A stretch of 18,428 nt of DNA, taken from positions 1-18,428 of the forward strand of contig NZ_JBBIUQ010000044.1 of assembly GCF_037440165.1 (NCBI RefSeq), given 5' to 3'. The notes under the pieces were generated by a model. The model did no database searches, was not told the origin of the DNA, and was given only the letters and a program-made list of their open reading frames with translations. Below are positions 4,436-12,953 of the stretch, piece after piece. Every line of letters starts with the position of its first letter. Within the stretch, counting starts at the first letter, position 1. Source of the stretch: Ignavibacterium sp037440165. GTDB taxonomy: Bacteria; Bacteroidota; Ignavibacteria; Ignavibacteriales; Ignavibacteriaceae. The position numbers and the translations under genes were made by a program.

Positions 4436-6913
4436 ATGAATTATTTATCAAAATACTTTAACTGGCTACAGAAGGATGTACCAACAGGAGAAGTTGAAAA
4501 GTATCCTGAAATAAATGAGAATGGCGAAACTTCTGTAAAAGGAATTTTCATCATTGGGGATTTAACAGGAATACCTCTATTGAAACTTGCTGCTGAAAGC
4601 GGAAAGAAAATTATTGACTATTTCTCTAATGATTCCGAATTTCAGAAACTAAAACAAGCCAACACAGATAAAAACATTTATGATGTTTTAATTGTTGGAG
4701 CAGGTCCTGCTGGTATAGCTGCAGGAATTGAAGCTTCGAAAAAGAATTTTAGTTTTCTTATTCTGGAATCATCAAAAAAGTTTAACACTATTGTAAACTT
4801 TCCCAAAGGTAAGCTTATCATCGCTGCACCAGGTGAGTATCAGCAGCAATCAGATTTAAAAATTAATGATGGAGTCAAAGAATCTTTACTTGATGAACTT
4901 AATCAACAGATTAAGAATATTGATATTCCTGTCAAGGAAGGATTGATGGTTCAAAAAATTGAAAAAGATAATAATCATTTCAAAGTAAGCACGATTAAAG
5001 GGGATTACAAAGCACTTCGCGTTATACTTGCAATTGGAAAATCCGGAAATGCCAGAATGCTGAATGTTCCCGGTGAAGACTTACCAAAAGTTTATAACAG
5101 ATTGATTGATCCAAACGATGCAAAGGGAGAGGATGTGCTTGTTGTTGGCGGTGGCGACTCGGCTCTTGAAACTGCTATTGCTGTTTCTCATTGTGCTAAA
5201 TCTGTAACGCTTTCTTACAGAAAACCATCATTTGCAAGACCAAAAGAGCAGAATGAAAAAAAGCTTAATGAGCTTGTTGAGAAAGGTAAAATCAAATTAC
5301 TGCTTGAAACAAATGTTAAAGAAGTAAAAGATAATTCTGCTGTTTTGATTAACAAGGATAAAAAGGACATTGAGATACCGAACTCTATGGTCTTTACAAT
5401 GATTGGTAAAGAACTTCCAACCGATTTCTTTAAACGAAGCAATATCAAAATGGAAGGTGAATTGTCAGTAACTTCCAAATTGCAGTTCGCTTTGCTTCTG
5501 CTGTTTGCAAGTGTTTTATATTTTGGAAAAAGTAGTGCAGATTTTTATGATAAATTTTTTGGAAAGATTGATTCGTGGTCTTCGGTTTTTGTAAATCTAT
5601 TCTCAGTTGAATTCTGGAATAAATTCTTCTCGCTGCCGGCAATTATCTTAAACAACATTTTTTACGAATCAAAAGTATGGTCATTTACAAAGTACTTTAA
5701 TGCTTTGATTGCATACTTCTCACTAATTGCATTTGTATTGTTGGGTGGTTATTTACTTTATAGATTTTTCAAAGAATACCTTCCACAAATAAAATTTAAT
5801 TGGCAAACTTTCAAATACTTTTATTTCATTTCCGTCGGAGCCTTCTTCGCAGTAATATTTTTTGGCGGAAGATATTTTGGTTTAGAACTTTTAGATAAGT
5901 CTCAATCCTTTTGGTACACAGCATTTTATTCTTTCACGATTTTAATTTTTGGTTTACATCGAATGAAGATGAAACCAACCAGATATATAAAATTTCAAAC
6001 TTGGACTTTAATTCTTATTCAAGCTTTTCCATTATTTATCCTTCCGGAAATTCTTTTACCTTATCTTGGAAAGATTGGTGCTTTAGGAAGCAATGATGGT
6101 TTTATAATGACTCAGGTTTTTCCGAACGGAAGTTATTGGCACGCATACGGATTTATTCTTGCCTGGCCTTTGTTTATGCCAAACTTATACGGAAACATTA
6201 CAACTTTCTGGTTAGTCTTTAGTTTAATTCAAACATTTGTTGTGATTCCCTACATTGTTTATCGCTGGGGTAAAGGAGCGTATTGCGGTTGGATTTGTTC
6301 TTGCGGTGCACTTGCAGAAACACTTGGCGATGAATACAGAACACTTGCGCTTCACGGACCAAAAGCAAAGAAGTGGGAAAACTTTGGTCAGTGGGCTTTA
6401 CTTGCAGCGTTTGTAGTTACCGGTTTGAAATTATTTTCAGTTCTTTATGATTTTAATATTCCAATAATCAACGAAAAAATTTCTTACACAGCTGATGTCT
6501 TACATAACATTTATTACATCGGCATTGATGTGATATTTGCTGGCGTACTTGGTGTTGGAGTTTATTTCTTTTTGAGTGGAAGAGTATGGTGCAGATTTGG
6601 TTGTCCGCTTGCTGCGTGGATGCATATCGTAAATCGTTTTTCACGCTACAGAATTTTTTCAGATAAAAAGAAGTGCATTTCCTGCAACATCTGTACAAAA
6701 GTTTGCCATATGGGAATTGATGTAATGAACTTTGCTAACAAAGGAATTCCGATGAATGATGTAGAATGTGTTAGATGTTCTGCTTGTGTTGTTAATTGTC
6801 CAACTCAGGTTTTGTCATTTGGTAGTTTACCAAAAGCTGATTTGGACAATGATCTGTATAAAAACATAAAGTTTCCAGTTCTAAACAACACTGACTGGCG
6901 AAGCGGGTTGTAA
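4436..6913 (+). CDS. Membrane flavoprotein fused to NapH-like polyferredoxin
   Basis: An 825-residue fusion. Residues 80-345 are a two-Rossmann pyridine-nucleotide oxidoreductase: the FAD motif GAGPAG (88-93) and NAD(P) motif VVGGGDSALETA (236-247), without the CxxC of thioredoxin reductases. Residues 32-63 (KGIFIIGDLTG...) look like the FAD-binding 'G-D' segment that normally ends such proteins but stands here at the N-terminus. From about 349 to 715 there are about eight membrane helices with YCGWICSCG (616-624) and WCRFGCP (718-724) signatures as in NapH/NosR. Two CxxCxxCxxxC [4Fe-4S] sites follow (C747 and C778 onward). The likely role is electron transfer between NAD(P)H and the quinone pool or a membrane reductase; partners are unknown. 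The next gene starts directly after the stop, so they are co-transcribed. Confidence 0.85.
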   Translation: MNYLSKYFNWLQKDVPTGEVEKYPEINENGETSVKGIFIIGDLTGIPLLKLAAESGKKIIDYFSNDSEFQKLKQANTDKNIYDVLIVGAGPAGIAAGIEASKKNFSFLILESSKKFNTIVNFPKGKLIIAAPGEYQQQSDLKINDGVKESLLDELNQQIKNIDIPVKEGLMVQKIEKDNNHFKVSTIKGDYKALRVILAIGKSGNARMLNVPGEDLPKVYNRLIDPNDAKGEDVLVVGGGDSALETAIAVSHCAKSVTLSYRKPSFARPKEQNEKKLNELVEKGKIKLLLETNVKEVKDNSAVLINKDKKDIEIPNSMVFTMIGKELPTDFFKRSNIKMEGELSVTSKLQFALLLLFASVLYFGKSSADFYDKFFGKIDSWSSVFVNLFSVEFWNKFFSLPAIILNNIFYESKVWSFTKYFNALIAYFSLIAFVLLGGYLLYRFFKEYLPQIKFNWQTFKYFYFISVGAFFAVIFFGGRYFGLELLDKSQSFWYTAFYSFTILIFGLHRMKMKPTRYIKFQTWTLILIQAFPLFILPEILLPYLGKIGALGSNDGFIMTQVFPNGSYWHAYGFILAWPLFMPNLYGNITTFWLVFSLIQTFVVIPYIVYRWGKGAYCGWICSCGALAETLGDEYRTLALHGPKAKKWENFGQWALLAAFVVTGLKLFSVLYDFNIPIINEKISYTADVLHNIYYIGIDVIFAGVLGVGVYFFLSGRVWCRFGCPLAAWMHIVNRFSRYRIFSDKKKCISCNICTKVCHMGIDVMNFANKGIPMNDVECVRCSACVVNCPTQVLSFGSLPKADLDNDLYKNIKFPVLNNTDWRSGL

Positions 6914-8248
6914 ATGGGATTTAAGTTTTCAGTAATTATACCGACTCTGAACGAGGAATATTTTCTCACAAGGAACTTAGAACAAATAATTTCATTAAGG
7001 AGAAATTTGGAAATAATCGTTACTGATGGTGGAAGTACAGACAACACTTTAGAGATAGCTAAAAAATTTAACTGCAAAATTGTTGAGTCGAAGGCTGGCA
7101 GAGGAACGCAGCTTAATGCGGGTGCAGCAGTTGCTTCGGGTGATATTTTAATTTTCTTACACGCAGATACTTTTCTTCCTTACGATGCATTTGAGCTAAT
7201 AGAAAAAACATTTTCAGATACTCAAGTTAAGATTGCAAGATTTAAGTTGGGTTTTGATTTTACAAGTAAATGGCTTGAGTTTTATAAAAGATTCACGAAG
7301 TATAATTCACAATTTACAAGATTCGGAGATTCTGCTATAATTGTCAGAAAAGATTTTTTCAAAGAGCTTGGTGGTTTTTCCGATAGAGAAACTTTTGAAG
7401 ATGTTGATTTTTTCTCCAGAGCAGTTAAGTTATCAGATATATTTTTAATTGATGATTTTGTAGTTTCATCTGCCAGAAGATTTATTTTGGATGGTGAGAT
7501 TAAAAGACAATTGCTGAACATACTTCTATTTACTGCTTATTTATTAAATTTCAATCAAAATTTTTTAAGCAAAATGTACTCTCCTCCTAAAAAGAAAAGA
7601 AATAATTCTCTGATAATTTTTCTTCGTTATCCTGAAAATGGAAATGTTAAAACAAGATTAGCAAAAACAACCTCATCTGATTTTGCAACTAGCTTTTATA
7701 AAACTTGTGCTGAAAAAATCGTTAATGAAGTAAAAAAAATTAAATCAATAAATCGTTTTGCATTTTATAGTAACAAAGAAGAGAAAACAAAGGTTGAGAA
7801 GTGGCTTGGCAGTAAATTATTTTTCTCACCACAAGAAGGAAAATCCCTCGGCGAAAGAATGCAAAATGCTTTTGCAAAAGTTTTAAGTACTGGAGCAAAG
7901 AAAGTTGTAATAGTCGGGACTGATGTACCTGACTTATCAGCGGAAATTATTCGTGAAGCATTTAAAAAATTGGATGATAGTGATATCGTAATCGGACCAT
8001 CTAAAGATGGTGGTTATTATCTGATCGGAATGAAAAAAATGTACCCTGAGCTATTCAGTGGAATTAAGTTCAGTACTAATACTGTTTTTAGTGAAACAAT
8101 CGGGCAAATTAGAACATTAGGACTTAGCTATTATACTCTACCTGAACTGCAGGATATCGATACAGAAGAAGACCTTATCAGATGGCTAAATGGAAGTAAT
8201 GAAAATAGTATTAAGAATGAAATTAAATTGGCGTATGAAACTATTTAA
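6914..8248 (+). CDS. Fusion of GT2 glycosyltransferase (TIGR04283-like) and DUF2064 transferase (TIGR04282-like)
   Basis: A 444-residue two-domain enzyme. Residues 4-220 form a GT2 fold: SVIIPTLNEE (6-15), TDGGSTDNT (37-45) and the metal site FLHADT (81-86), resembling 'rSAM/selenodomain-associated transferase 2'. After a basic linker (224-230, PPKKKRN), residues 231-425 are a DUF2064/CofC-like transferase, 'rSAM/selenodomain-associated transferase 1', with YPENGNVKTRLA (239-250), GTDVPDL (335-341) and GPSKDGGYYLIG (361-372). All key motifs are present in both halves, so both should be active. The two domains are normally separate genes. DUF2064 resembles nucleotidyltransferases, so a coupled nucleotide-sugar activation and transfer is plausible but inferred. 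ATG follows the preceding stop with no gap. Confidence 0.87.
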   Translation: MGFKFSVIIPTLNEEYFLTRNLEQIISLRRNLEIIVTDGGSTDNTLEIAKKFNCKIVESKAGRGTQLNAGAAVASGDILIFLHADTFLPYDAFELIEKTFSDTQVKIARFKLGFDFTSKWLEFYKRFTKYNSQFTRFGDSAIIVRKDFFKELGGFSDRETFEDVDFFSRAVKLSDIFLIDDFVVSSARRFILDGEIKRQLLNILLFTAYLLNFNQNFLSKMYSPPKKKRNNSLIIFLRYPENGNVKTRLAKTTSSDFATSFYKTCAEKIVNEVKKIKSINRFAFYSNKEEKTKVEKWLGSKLFFSPQEGKSLGERMQNAFAKVLSTGAKKVVIVGTDVPDLSAEIIREAFKKLDDSDIVIGPSKDGGYYLIGMKKMYPELFSGIKFSTNTVFSETIGQIRTLGLSYYTLPELQDIDTEEDLIRWLNGSNENSIKNEIKLAYETI

Positions 8249-8257
8249 GGAGTGCTA

Positions 8258-9031
8258 ATGCAAAAAGGTACAGTCGTTTTATTATCAATTATGTTAATCT
8301 TATTTATGTTTACCGATCAATTATCAGCACAAGATCAGCAGCTTTTTACAGATGTGCTGCAGAAATATGTGAAAAATGGCCTGGTTGATTATAAAGGTTT
8401 AACACAAGATAAAAATTTAGATAAATATCTTAGCCAACTTTCGCAAACAAATCCTGATAAGCTTAACAGGGATGAAAAACTCGCTTTCTGGATAAATGCA
8501 TACAACGCATTTACACTACAGGTAGTTCGTGATAATTATCCAATTGAAAGTATAACTGAATTACATACAGGTGGAAAAGTTATCGGATATTTATTAGGAA
8601 AAACAGTTTGGGATAAAGAATTTATTACAATCAATAATAAAAAATATTCGTTGAATGATATTGAACATAAAATTTTAAGAAAGATGGGTGAGCCGCGAAT
8701 TCACTTTGCGGTTGTTTGTGCATCTATTAGCTGTCCGGAATTGCGTAACGAAGCATTTGAAGCTGATAAAATTGATGCTCAGTTATATGAACAAACGACA
8801 AAATTCTTAAATGATAAAACAAGAAATCATTTTGATATTAAAAACAGAAAAGCATACATATCAGAAATATTTAATTGGTTTGGAGAAGACTTCGGTAAAT
8901 CTGATGAAAATATATTAAAGTTTATATCTAAATTTATTTCGGGGAATATATCTAAAGATATCCAATCTAATATTTCAAGCTGGAGTATATCATTTAATGA
9001 TTATGATTGGGGACTTAATAACACTAAATAG
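8258..9031 (+). CDS. Exported DUF547 family protein
   Basis: A 257-residue protein with a hydrophobic signal peptide (about 1-24, ending QLSA/QDQ). DUF547 hallmarks are FWINAYNAFTL (77-87), the second block GKTVWDKEF, and HFAVVCASISCPEL (149-162) with C154 and C159. The DUF547 fold is thought to be related to cysteine-peptidase/transglutaminase-like proteins, but activity is unproven. I take ATG at 8258 because AAGGAG (8247-8252) is spaced 5 nt from it; a GTG at 8252 would overlap that site. It lies 9 nt after the transferase fusion and belongs to the same operon. DUF547 genes are, from memory, frequent neighbours of TIGR04282/TIGR04283 transferases. Confidence 0.85.
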   Translation: MQKGTVVLLSIMLILFMFTDQLSAQDQQLFTDVLQKYVKNGLVDYKGLTQDKNLDKYLSQLSQTNPDKLNRDEKLAFWINAYNAFTLQVVRDNYPIESITELHTGGKVIGYLLGKTVWDKEFITINNKKYSLNDIEHKILRKMGEPRIHFAVVCASISCPELRNEAFEADKIDAQLYEQTTKFLNDKTRNHFDIKNRKAYISEIFNWFGEDFGKSDENILKFISKFISGNISKDIQSNISSWSISFNDYDWGLNNTK

Positions 9032-9093
9032 CAAATGCTCGATCAGTTATCTTAATTTTAGTTATTTTTTAAAATCGGGCTCTCAAATATTTT

Positions 9094-9792
9094 ATGATCA
9101 ATCGATTAAATAAAACTGCTCTATTGATCTTTACCCGCTCACTTTCTGAAGAGGTAAAGTTTAAAAAATTCACGCCTTTTGATAGTCGTAAGCTAAATAA
9201 AAAAGTAGTCGGACTATTAATTTCTCACACTATTCAAACAGCTCAAAAAACAAATTATCCGGTTTTTGTAATATCCTCAGATCAGCAAATTGGGAATACT
9301 TTCGGTGAAAGATACGCAAATGCTTTTGAAAATATTTTCAAAATGGGATATGAACGTGTAATAAGTTTGGGTAATGATAGTCCAACTCTAACAAAAAAAG
9401 ATGTTATTTCAGCAGCCGATGAGATACAAAAAAGTGATGTGGTTATAGGACCGGCTAAAGATGGTGGTGCCTACCTTATAGCTTTAACTTCTGTTTCTTA
9501 TAAACGAGATGAATTTATAAATCTACGGTGGAATTCAGAATTTGTTCTATATGACTTAAAAAAATATTCAAAAAATTTTTCATATACATTAATTGAAACC
9601 AGAGAAGATATTGATGACAGCAGTGATCTGCTAAAAATATGCAGCAAATACTTTTCATATAACGATCTTTGTACAAAAATATTTAATATCGTTAAATCCT
9701 TTTCTAATTATTCTAAAGTCCAAAATTCAAATTTAATTTTACAGTTTCTTGGTTTTAGCTCTCACCTACGCGCCCCTCCGCTTTATTGTTAA
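9094..9792 (+). CDS. Diverged DUF2064 (TIGR04282-like) transferase
   Basis: A 232-residue protein, a second DUF2064 domain in this cluster. It keeps LGNDSPTL (compare GTDVPDL in the fusion protein) and GPAKDGGAYLIAL (compare GPSKDGGYYLIG). The N-terminal nucleotide-binding signature P-G-x-V-K-T-R-L is lost: the corresponding segment is RSLSEEVKFKKFTPF. Either its substrate differs or it is a regulatory or inactive paralogue. The C-terminal 30 residues are atypical. It starts 62 nt after the DUF547 stop without a good ribosome binding site. The family call is secure from the two retained motifs; activity is uncertain. Confidence 0.75.
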   Translation: MINRLNKTALLIFTRSLSEEVKFKKFTPFDSRKLNKKVVGLLISHTIQTAQKTNYPVFVISSDQQIGNTFGERYANAFENIFKMGYERVISLGNDSPTLTKKDVISAADEIQKSDVVIGPAKDGGAYLIALTSVSYKRDEFINLRWNSEFVLYDLKKYSKNFSYTLIETREDIDDSSDLLKICSKYFSYNDLCTKIFNIVKSFSNYSKVQNSNLILQFLGFSSHLRAPPLYC

Positions 9793-9891
9793 ATAAATTT
9801 ATTGTTCTCAACTTGATCATTTAGATAAACAGATTATCTATTAATGGTTTTGTGTGTCTTAATATTTTTTAACGATACAAAGAAGGTAAAA

Positions 9892-12888
9892 ATGAAATTA
9901 CAACTAGCAACATTTTTTATAGCTTTAATAAGTATAAGTACTTTTGCACAGGTTAATATTGAGGTAAATGTCTCAAGCCAATTAACAGGTGCGCCGGTTA
10001 GCGGTATATCTGTTCATCTTCAGAATGATGATATTGGATTTAGCACAGTGAAAGAAACAAACGATAAGGGAAAAATTTCTTTTGGTGATCTCACCTTAGC
10101 CGGGAAATATAAAGTATTTGTAAAAGAAGATGATATTTACTATGGAGCCGAATCAGATGAAATAATTCTTACCTCAAACTCAAAGAATTCAATCAACTTA
10201 AGAATTGCTGAGAAAAAAACTTACTCGCTTGATGAGGTGACAGTAAACTCTTCAACTACAAAAATAAATTCTGTAAATGCAGAAGTTTCTTCCGATTTAA
10301 CTCTACAGGAATTGGAAAAACTTCCGGTGGAGGGAAGAGATATAACGCGCTCGCTTTATCGTTTACCAAATGTTACGCAGGCAACGGGATTTTATCCCGA
10401 AGCTCCTAATGTAAGTATAAACGGCGCTAATAGTTTGTTTACTAATTATTTAATTGATGGTTTAGATAATAATGAAAACTTTCTTGGCGGTCAGAAATTT
10501 GCTGTGCCGGTTGGATTTACTCAAAATATAAATGTATTGACAAACAATTACTCCACTGAATTTGGTCTAACCGGGAATGGAATTGTTAACATTACAAGTA
10601 AATCCGGTAGCAACATAACAACGGGGGAAGTATTTTATCTTGTTCGACCAGGAGCATCAATAGACGGCAGTTCGCCATTCGCTCAACGGGATCTTTCAGG
10701 CAATCAGGTAAAAGATGGTTTCCAGAGACATCAGTTTGGATTTGGTCTTGGCGGTGCTTTAGTACCCGATAAAACATTTTATTACCTCAGTGCCGAACAA
10801 ACCTTTGATCTGAAAGATAATTTGTTAAACGTGCCTCAGTTAGGAATTAATGAAACAGTTCCCGGCACAAATAATTTTACATACCTTTCCGGAAAGATTG
10901 ATCACAAATGGAGTGATAAATTCAAGTCTTCCTTAAGAGTAAATGCAGGAATTGTTGGTATTGAAAGACAGGGCGGCGGACTTGAAGGAGGCGTTACTTT
11001 CCCTTCTGCAGGAAACACACAGGATAGAAATTCCCTTTTGATCGCATCAAAAAATTACTACATCGGTGATGGATGGAGTTCTGAAACTAATTTTCAATAT
11101 TCAAGATTTAGATGGAACTATGCTAATCCGGAAAATCTAAACAGTCCACAAGTAACAGTCCTTGATCCTTCAGAACAAACAATTGCAGTTCTTGGGCATC
11201 CGGGATTTGTATTTGATGCTTTGGAAAATACGATTCAAGCAGAGCAGAAATTTAATTTTTATCTGAATGATCACATATTAAAGTTTGGTGTTGGTTTGGT
11301 AAGTTCGGATCATTCTTTATTTGGCGGTGGAAACGTTAACGGAAATTATACTGTTAAATTAAATCAAACTCAGTTGGATGATTTAAGAAACAGTAATATC
11401 GGTTCATCCTTAAATATAAATGATATTCCCTCTGATGTAGAAGTTTTAAATTATGCTGTTGAATTGCAGCCAAAATCTTTTGGCGAAAGACATAATATTT
11501 TTAGCGCTTATGTAGAAGATCAGTATTCGTTAAGCAATAGACTGAACTTAACGCTGGGACTTCGCTATGATTACGATGACCTTTCCAAAGGTAGTTCTGA
11601 TGAAGGCGATTATAATAATATAGCTCCACGTTTTAGTGCAAATTACAGATTGGATGAACGCAGCAGTTTACGGTTTGGTTATGGAATTTTTTATGAAAAA
11701 ATTCTGTATGCAATCTACAGCGATGCACTTCAGCAAAATACAACATCGCCAGATTACATTAAGCAGCTTCAAGCTCTTATTGAGAAAGGCATTTTACCAT
11801 CAAACACAGACATTAACAGAGCAACTTTTGATGGTAACTTCACCACAAATGTTTCTAATGTAAGTTACTTAAATGGTCCAACTAGTGAATCACTTTCAGA
11901 TAATTTAAGAAATGCATTCAGCAATGAAAGAAGAATTATAAATCCCAATGGATATGATAATCCCTATACTCATCAATTCTCTTTGGGTTATCAATATCAA
12001 ATAGATAACGATAAACTTTTTTATGTTGATCTAATGCACACACGCTCATACAATCTTTATCGCCTGAGAGATTTAAATGCCCCGGCTCCGTATCCATTAA
12101 CTGATCCAAATAATGTTACAGTAAGAACACAGGCAGAAGCTGATTTAACAAGACCCATTCCAATTTACAGCGATGCTCAGGGAAACTTTGCTATTCTTAA
12201 TGGCGATACACTGCGCGGCGTTTCTAGAAGTATTGTGGTTTCTGAAACCGCAGGTGAATCACGTTACTTTGCGATGAGCTTGAATTTTCAGAAAGATAAA
12301 GCGTTAGATAATTATTCATTCCGTTTAAGTTATACTTTATCTTATCTTGAAAACAATACTGAAGACATAAACTTCAAAGCAATGGACGCTAATAATTTTG
12401 AAAATGAGTGGGGACCATCTATTAACGATAGAACTCATGTTATAAATTTTATTTTTAATTATTATCCAATTAAAAATCTTACATTAACAATGGCATCACT
12501 TCTGCAAAGCGGTCAGCCGATAAACCGAATACCGGATGCGGCAATTTATGGAACGACAGATCTTAATGGTGATGGAAGATCATTTGGCGATGCTTATGTT
12601 GGCAACAGTGATAGATTTCCGGGTGAAAGCAGAAACAATGATAGACTTCCGTGGTCTAATACTTTTGATTTTAGTGTGCAGTATGATTTAAAGTTAACCA
12701 ATTTCGGAACATTAGAATTACGTGCTGATGTGTTTAATCTATTTAATGTAGAAAACTTAAGCGGATACTCTAATAACGCAACGCAAAGTAATCAGATACA
12801 AGTTGGCTCTAAAAGTTCCGGCTTACTTGTTAGAAGAAATGCAAGCGCACCAAGACAATTTCAGTTTGGTGTAAGATACTTGTTGTAA
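9892..12888 (+). CDS. TonB-dependent outer-membrane receptor with carboxypeptidase-regulatory-like N-domain
   Basis: A 999-residue protein: signal peptide (1-19, ending STFAQ), a CarboxypepD_reg/Ig-like domain (about 20-105), a TonB-box-like YSLDEVTVN, a plug domain (about 125-250; LPVEGRDITRSLYRLPNV, INGANSLFTNYLIDGLDN, NGIVNITSKSGSN) and a long beta-barrel ending RQFQFGVRYLL with a terminal hydrophobic residue. It takes up a bulky or scarce ligand in a TonB-dependent manner; the ligand is not readable. ATG at 9892 is chosen because AGAAGG (9881-9886) precedes it and the signal peptide begins there; an ATG at 9844 would add 16 residues before the signal peptide. A terminator follows. Its position between transferases and an ABC importer suggests a shared substrate. 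Confidence 0.9.
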   Translation: MKLQLATFFIALISISTFAQVNIEVNVSSQLTGAPVSGISVHLQNDDIGFSTVKETNDKGKISFGDLTLAGKYKVFVKEDDIYYGAESDEIILTSNSKNSINLRIAEKKTYSLDEVTVNSSTTKINSVNAEVSSDLTLQELEKLPVEGRDITRSLYRLPNVTQATGFYPEAPNVSINGANSLFTNYLIDGLDNNENFLGGQKFAVPVGFTQNINVLTNNYSTEFGLTGNGIVNITSKSGSNITTGEVFYLVRPGASIDGSSPFAQRDLSGNQVKDGFQRHQFGFGLGGALVPDKTFYYLSAEQTFDLKDNLLNVPQLGINETVPGTNNFTYLSGKIDHKWSDKFKSSLRVNAGIVGIERQGGGLEGGVTFPSAGNTQDRNSLLIASKNYYIGDGWSSETNFQYSRFRWNYANPENLNSPQVTVLDPSEQTIAVLGHPGFVFDALENTIQAEQKFNFYLNDHILKFGVGLVSSDHSLFGGGNVNGNYTVKLNQTQLDDLRNSNIGSSLNINDIPSDVEVLNYAVELQPKSFGERHNIFSAYVEDQYSLSNRLNLTLGLRYDYDDLSKGSSDEGDYNNIAPRFSANYRLDERSSLRFGYGIFYEKILYAIYSDALQQNTTSPDYIKQLQALIEKGILPSNTDINRATFDGNFTTNVSNVSYLNGPTSESLSDNLRNAFSNERRIINPNGYDNPYTHQFSLGYQYQIDNDKLFYVDLMHTRSYNLYRLRDLNAPAPYPLTDPNNVTVRTQAEADLTRPIPIYSDAQGNFAILNGDTLRGVSRSIVVSETAGESRYFAMSLNFQKDKALDNYSFRLSYTLSYLENNTEDINFKAMDANNFENEWGPSINDRTHVINFIFNYYPIKNLTLTMASLLQSGQPINRIPDAAIYGTTDLNGDGRSFGDAYVGNSDRFPGESRNNDRLPWSNTFDFSVQYDLKLTNFGTLELRADVFNLFNVENLSGYSNNATQSNQIQVGSKSSGLLVRRNASAPRQFQFGVRYLL

Positions 12889-12902
12889 ATAAATTAATTG
12901 AT

Positions 12903-12940
12903 AAAGATGACACTTTATTAATAGGTGTCATCTTTTAATT
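12903..12940 (+). terminator. Rho-independent terminator after the TonB receptor
   Basis: AAAGATGACAC (12903-12913) pairs with GTGTCATCTTT (12925-12935) over 11 bp around an 11-nt loop, followed by T-rich sequence. It lies 15 nt past the receptor stop and 14 nt before the start of the next gene, so it separates two transcription units or attenuates read-through into the ABC operon. The symmetry makes it usable in both directions. Confidence 0.75.
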
Positions 12941-12953
12941 TTTAAAAGAAACT

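Noticed and set aside
4436..5480. N-terminal part as a true thioredoxin reductase
   Set aside because: The redox CxxC is absent; only the FAD and NAD(P) folds are shared.
8252..8257. GTG start for the DUF547 gene
   Set aside because: It overlaps the AAGGAG ribosome binding site, whose spacing fits the ATG at 8258.
9844..9891. Upstream ATG for the TonB receptor
   Set aside because: It would place 16 residues before a good signal peptide; ATG at 9892 has AGAAGG at proper distance.
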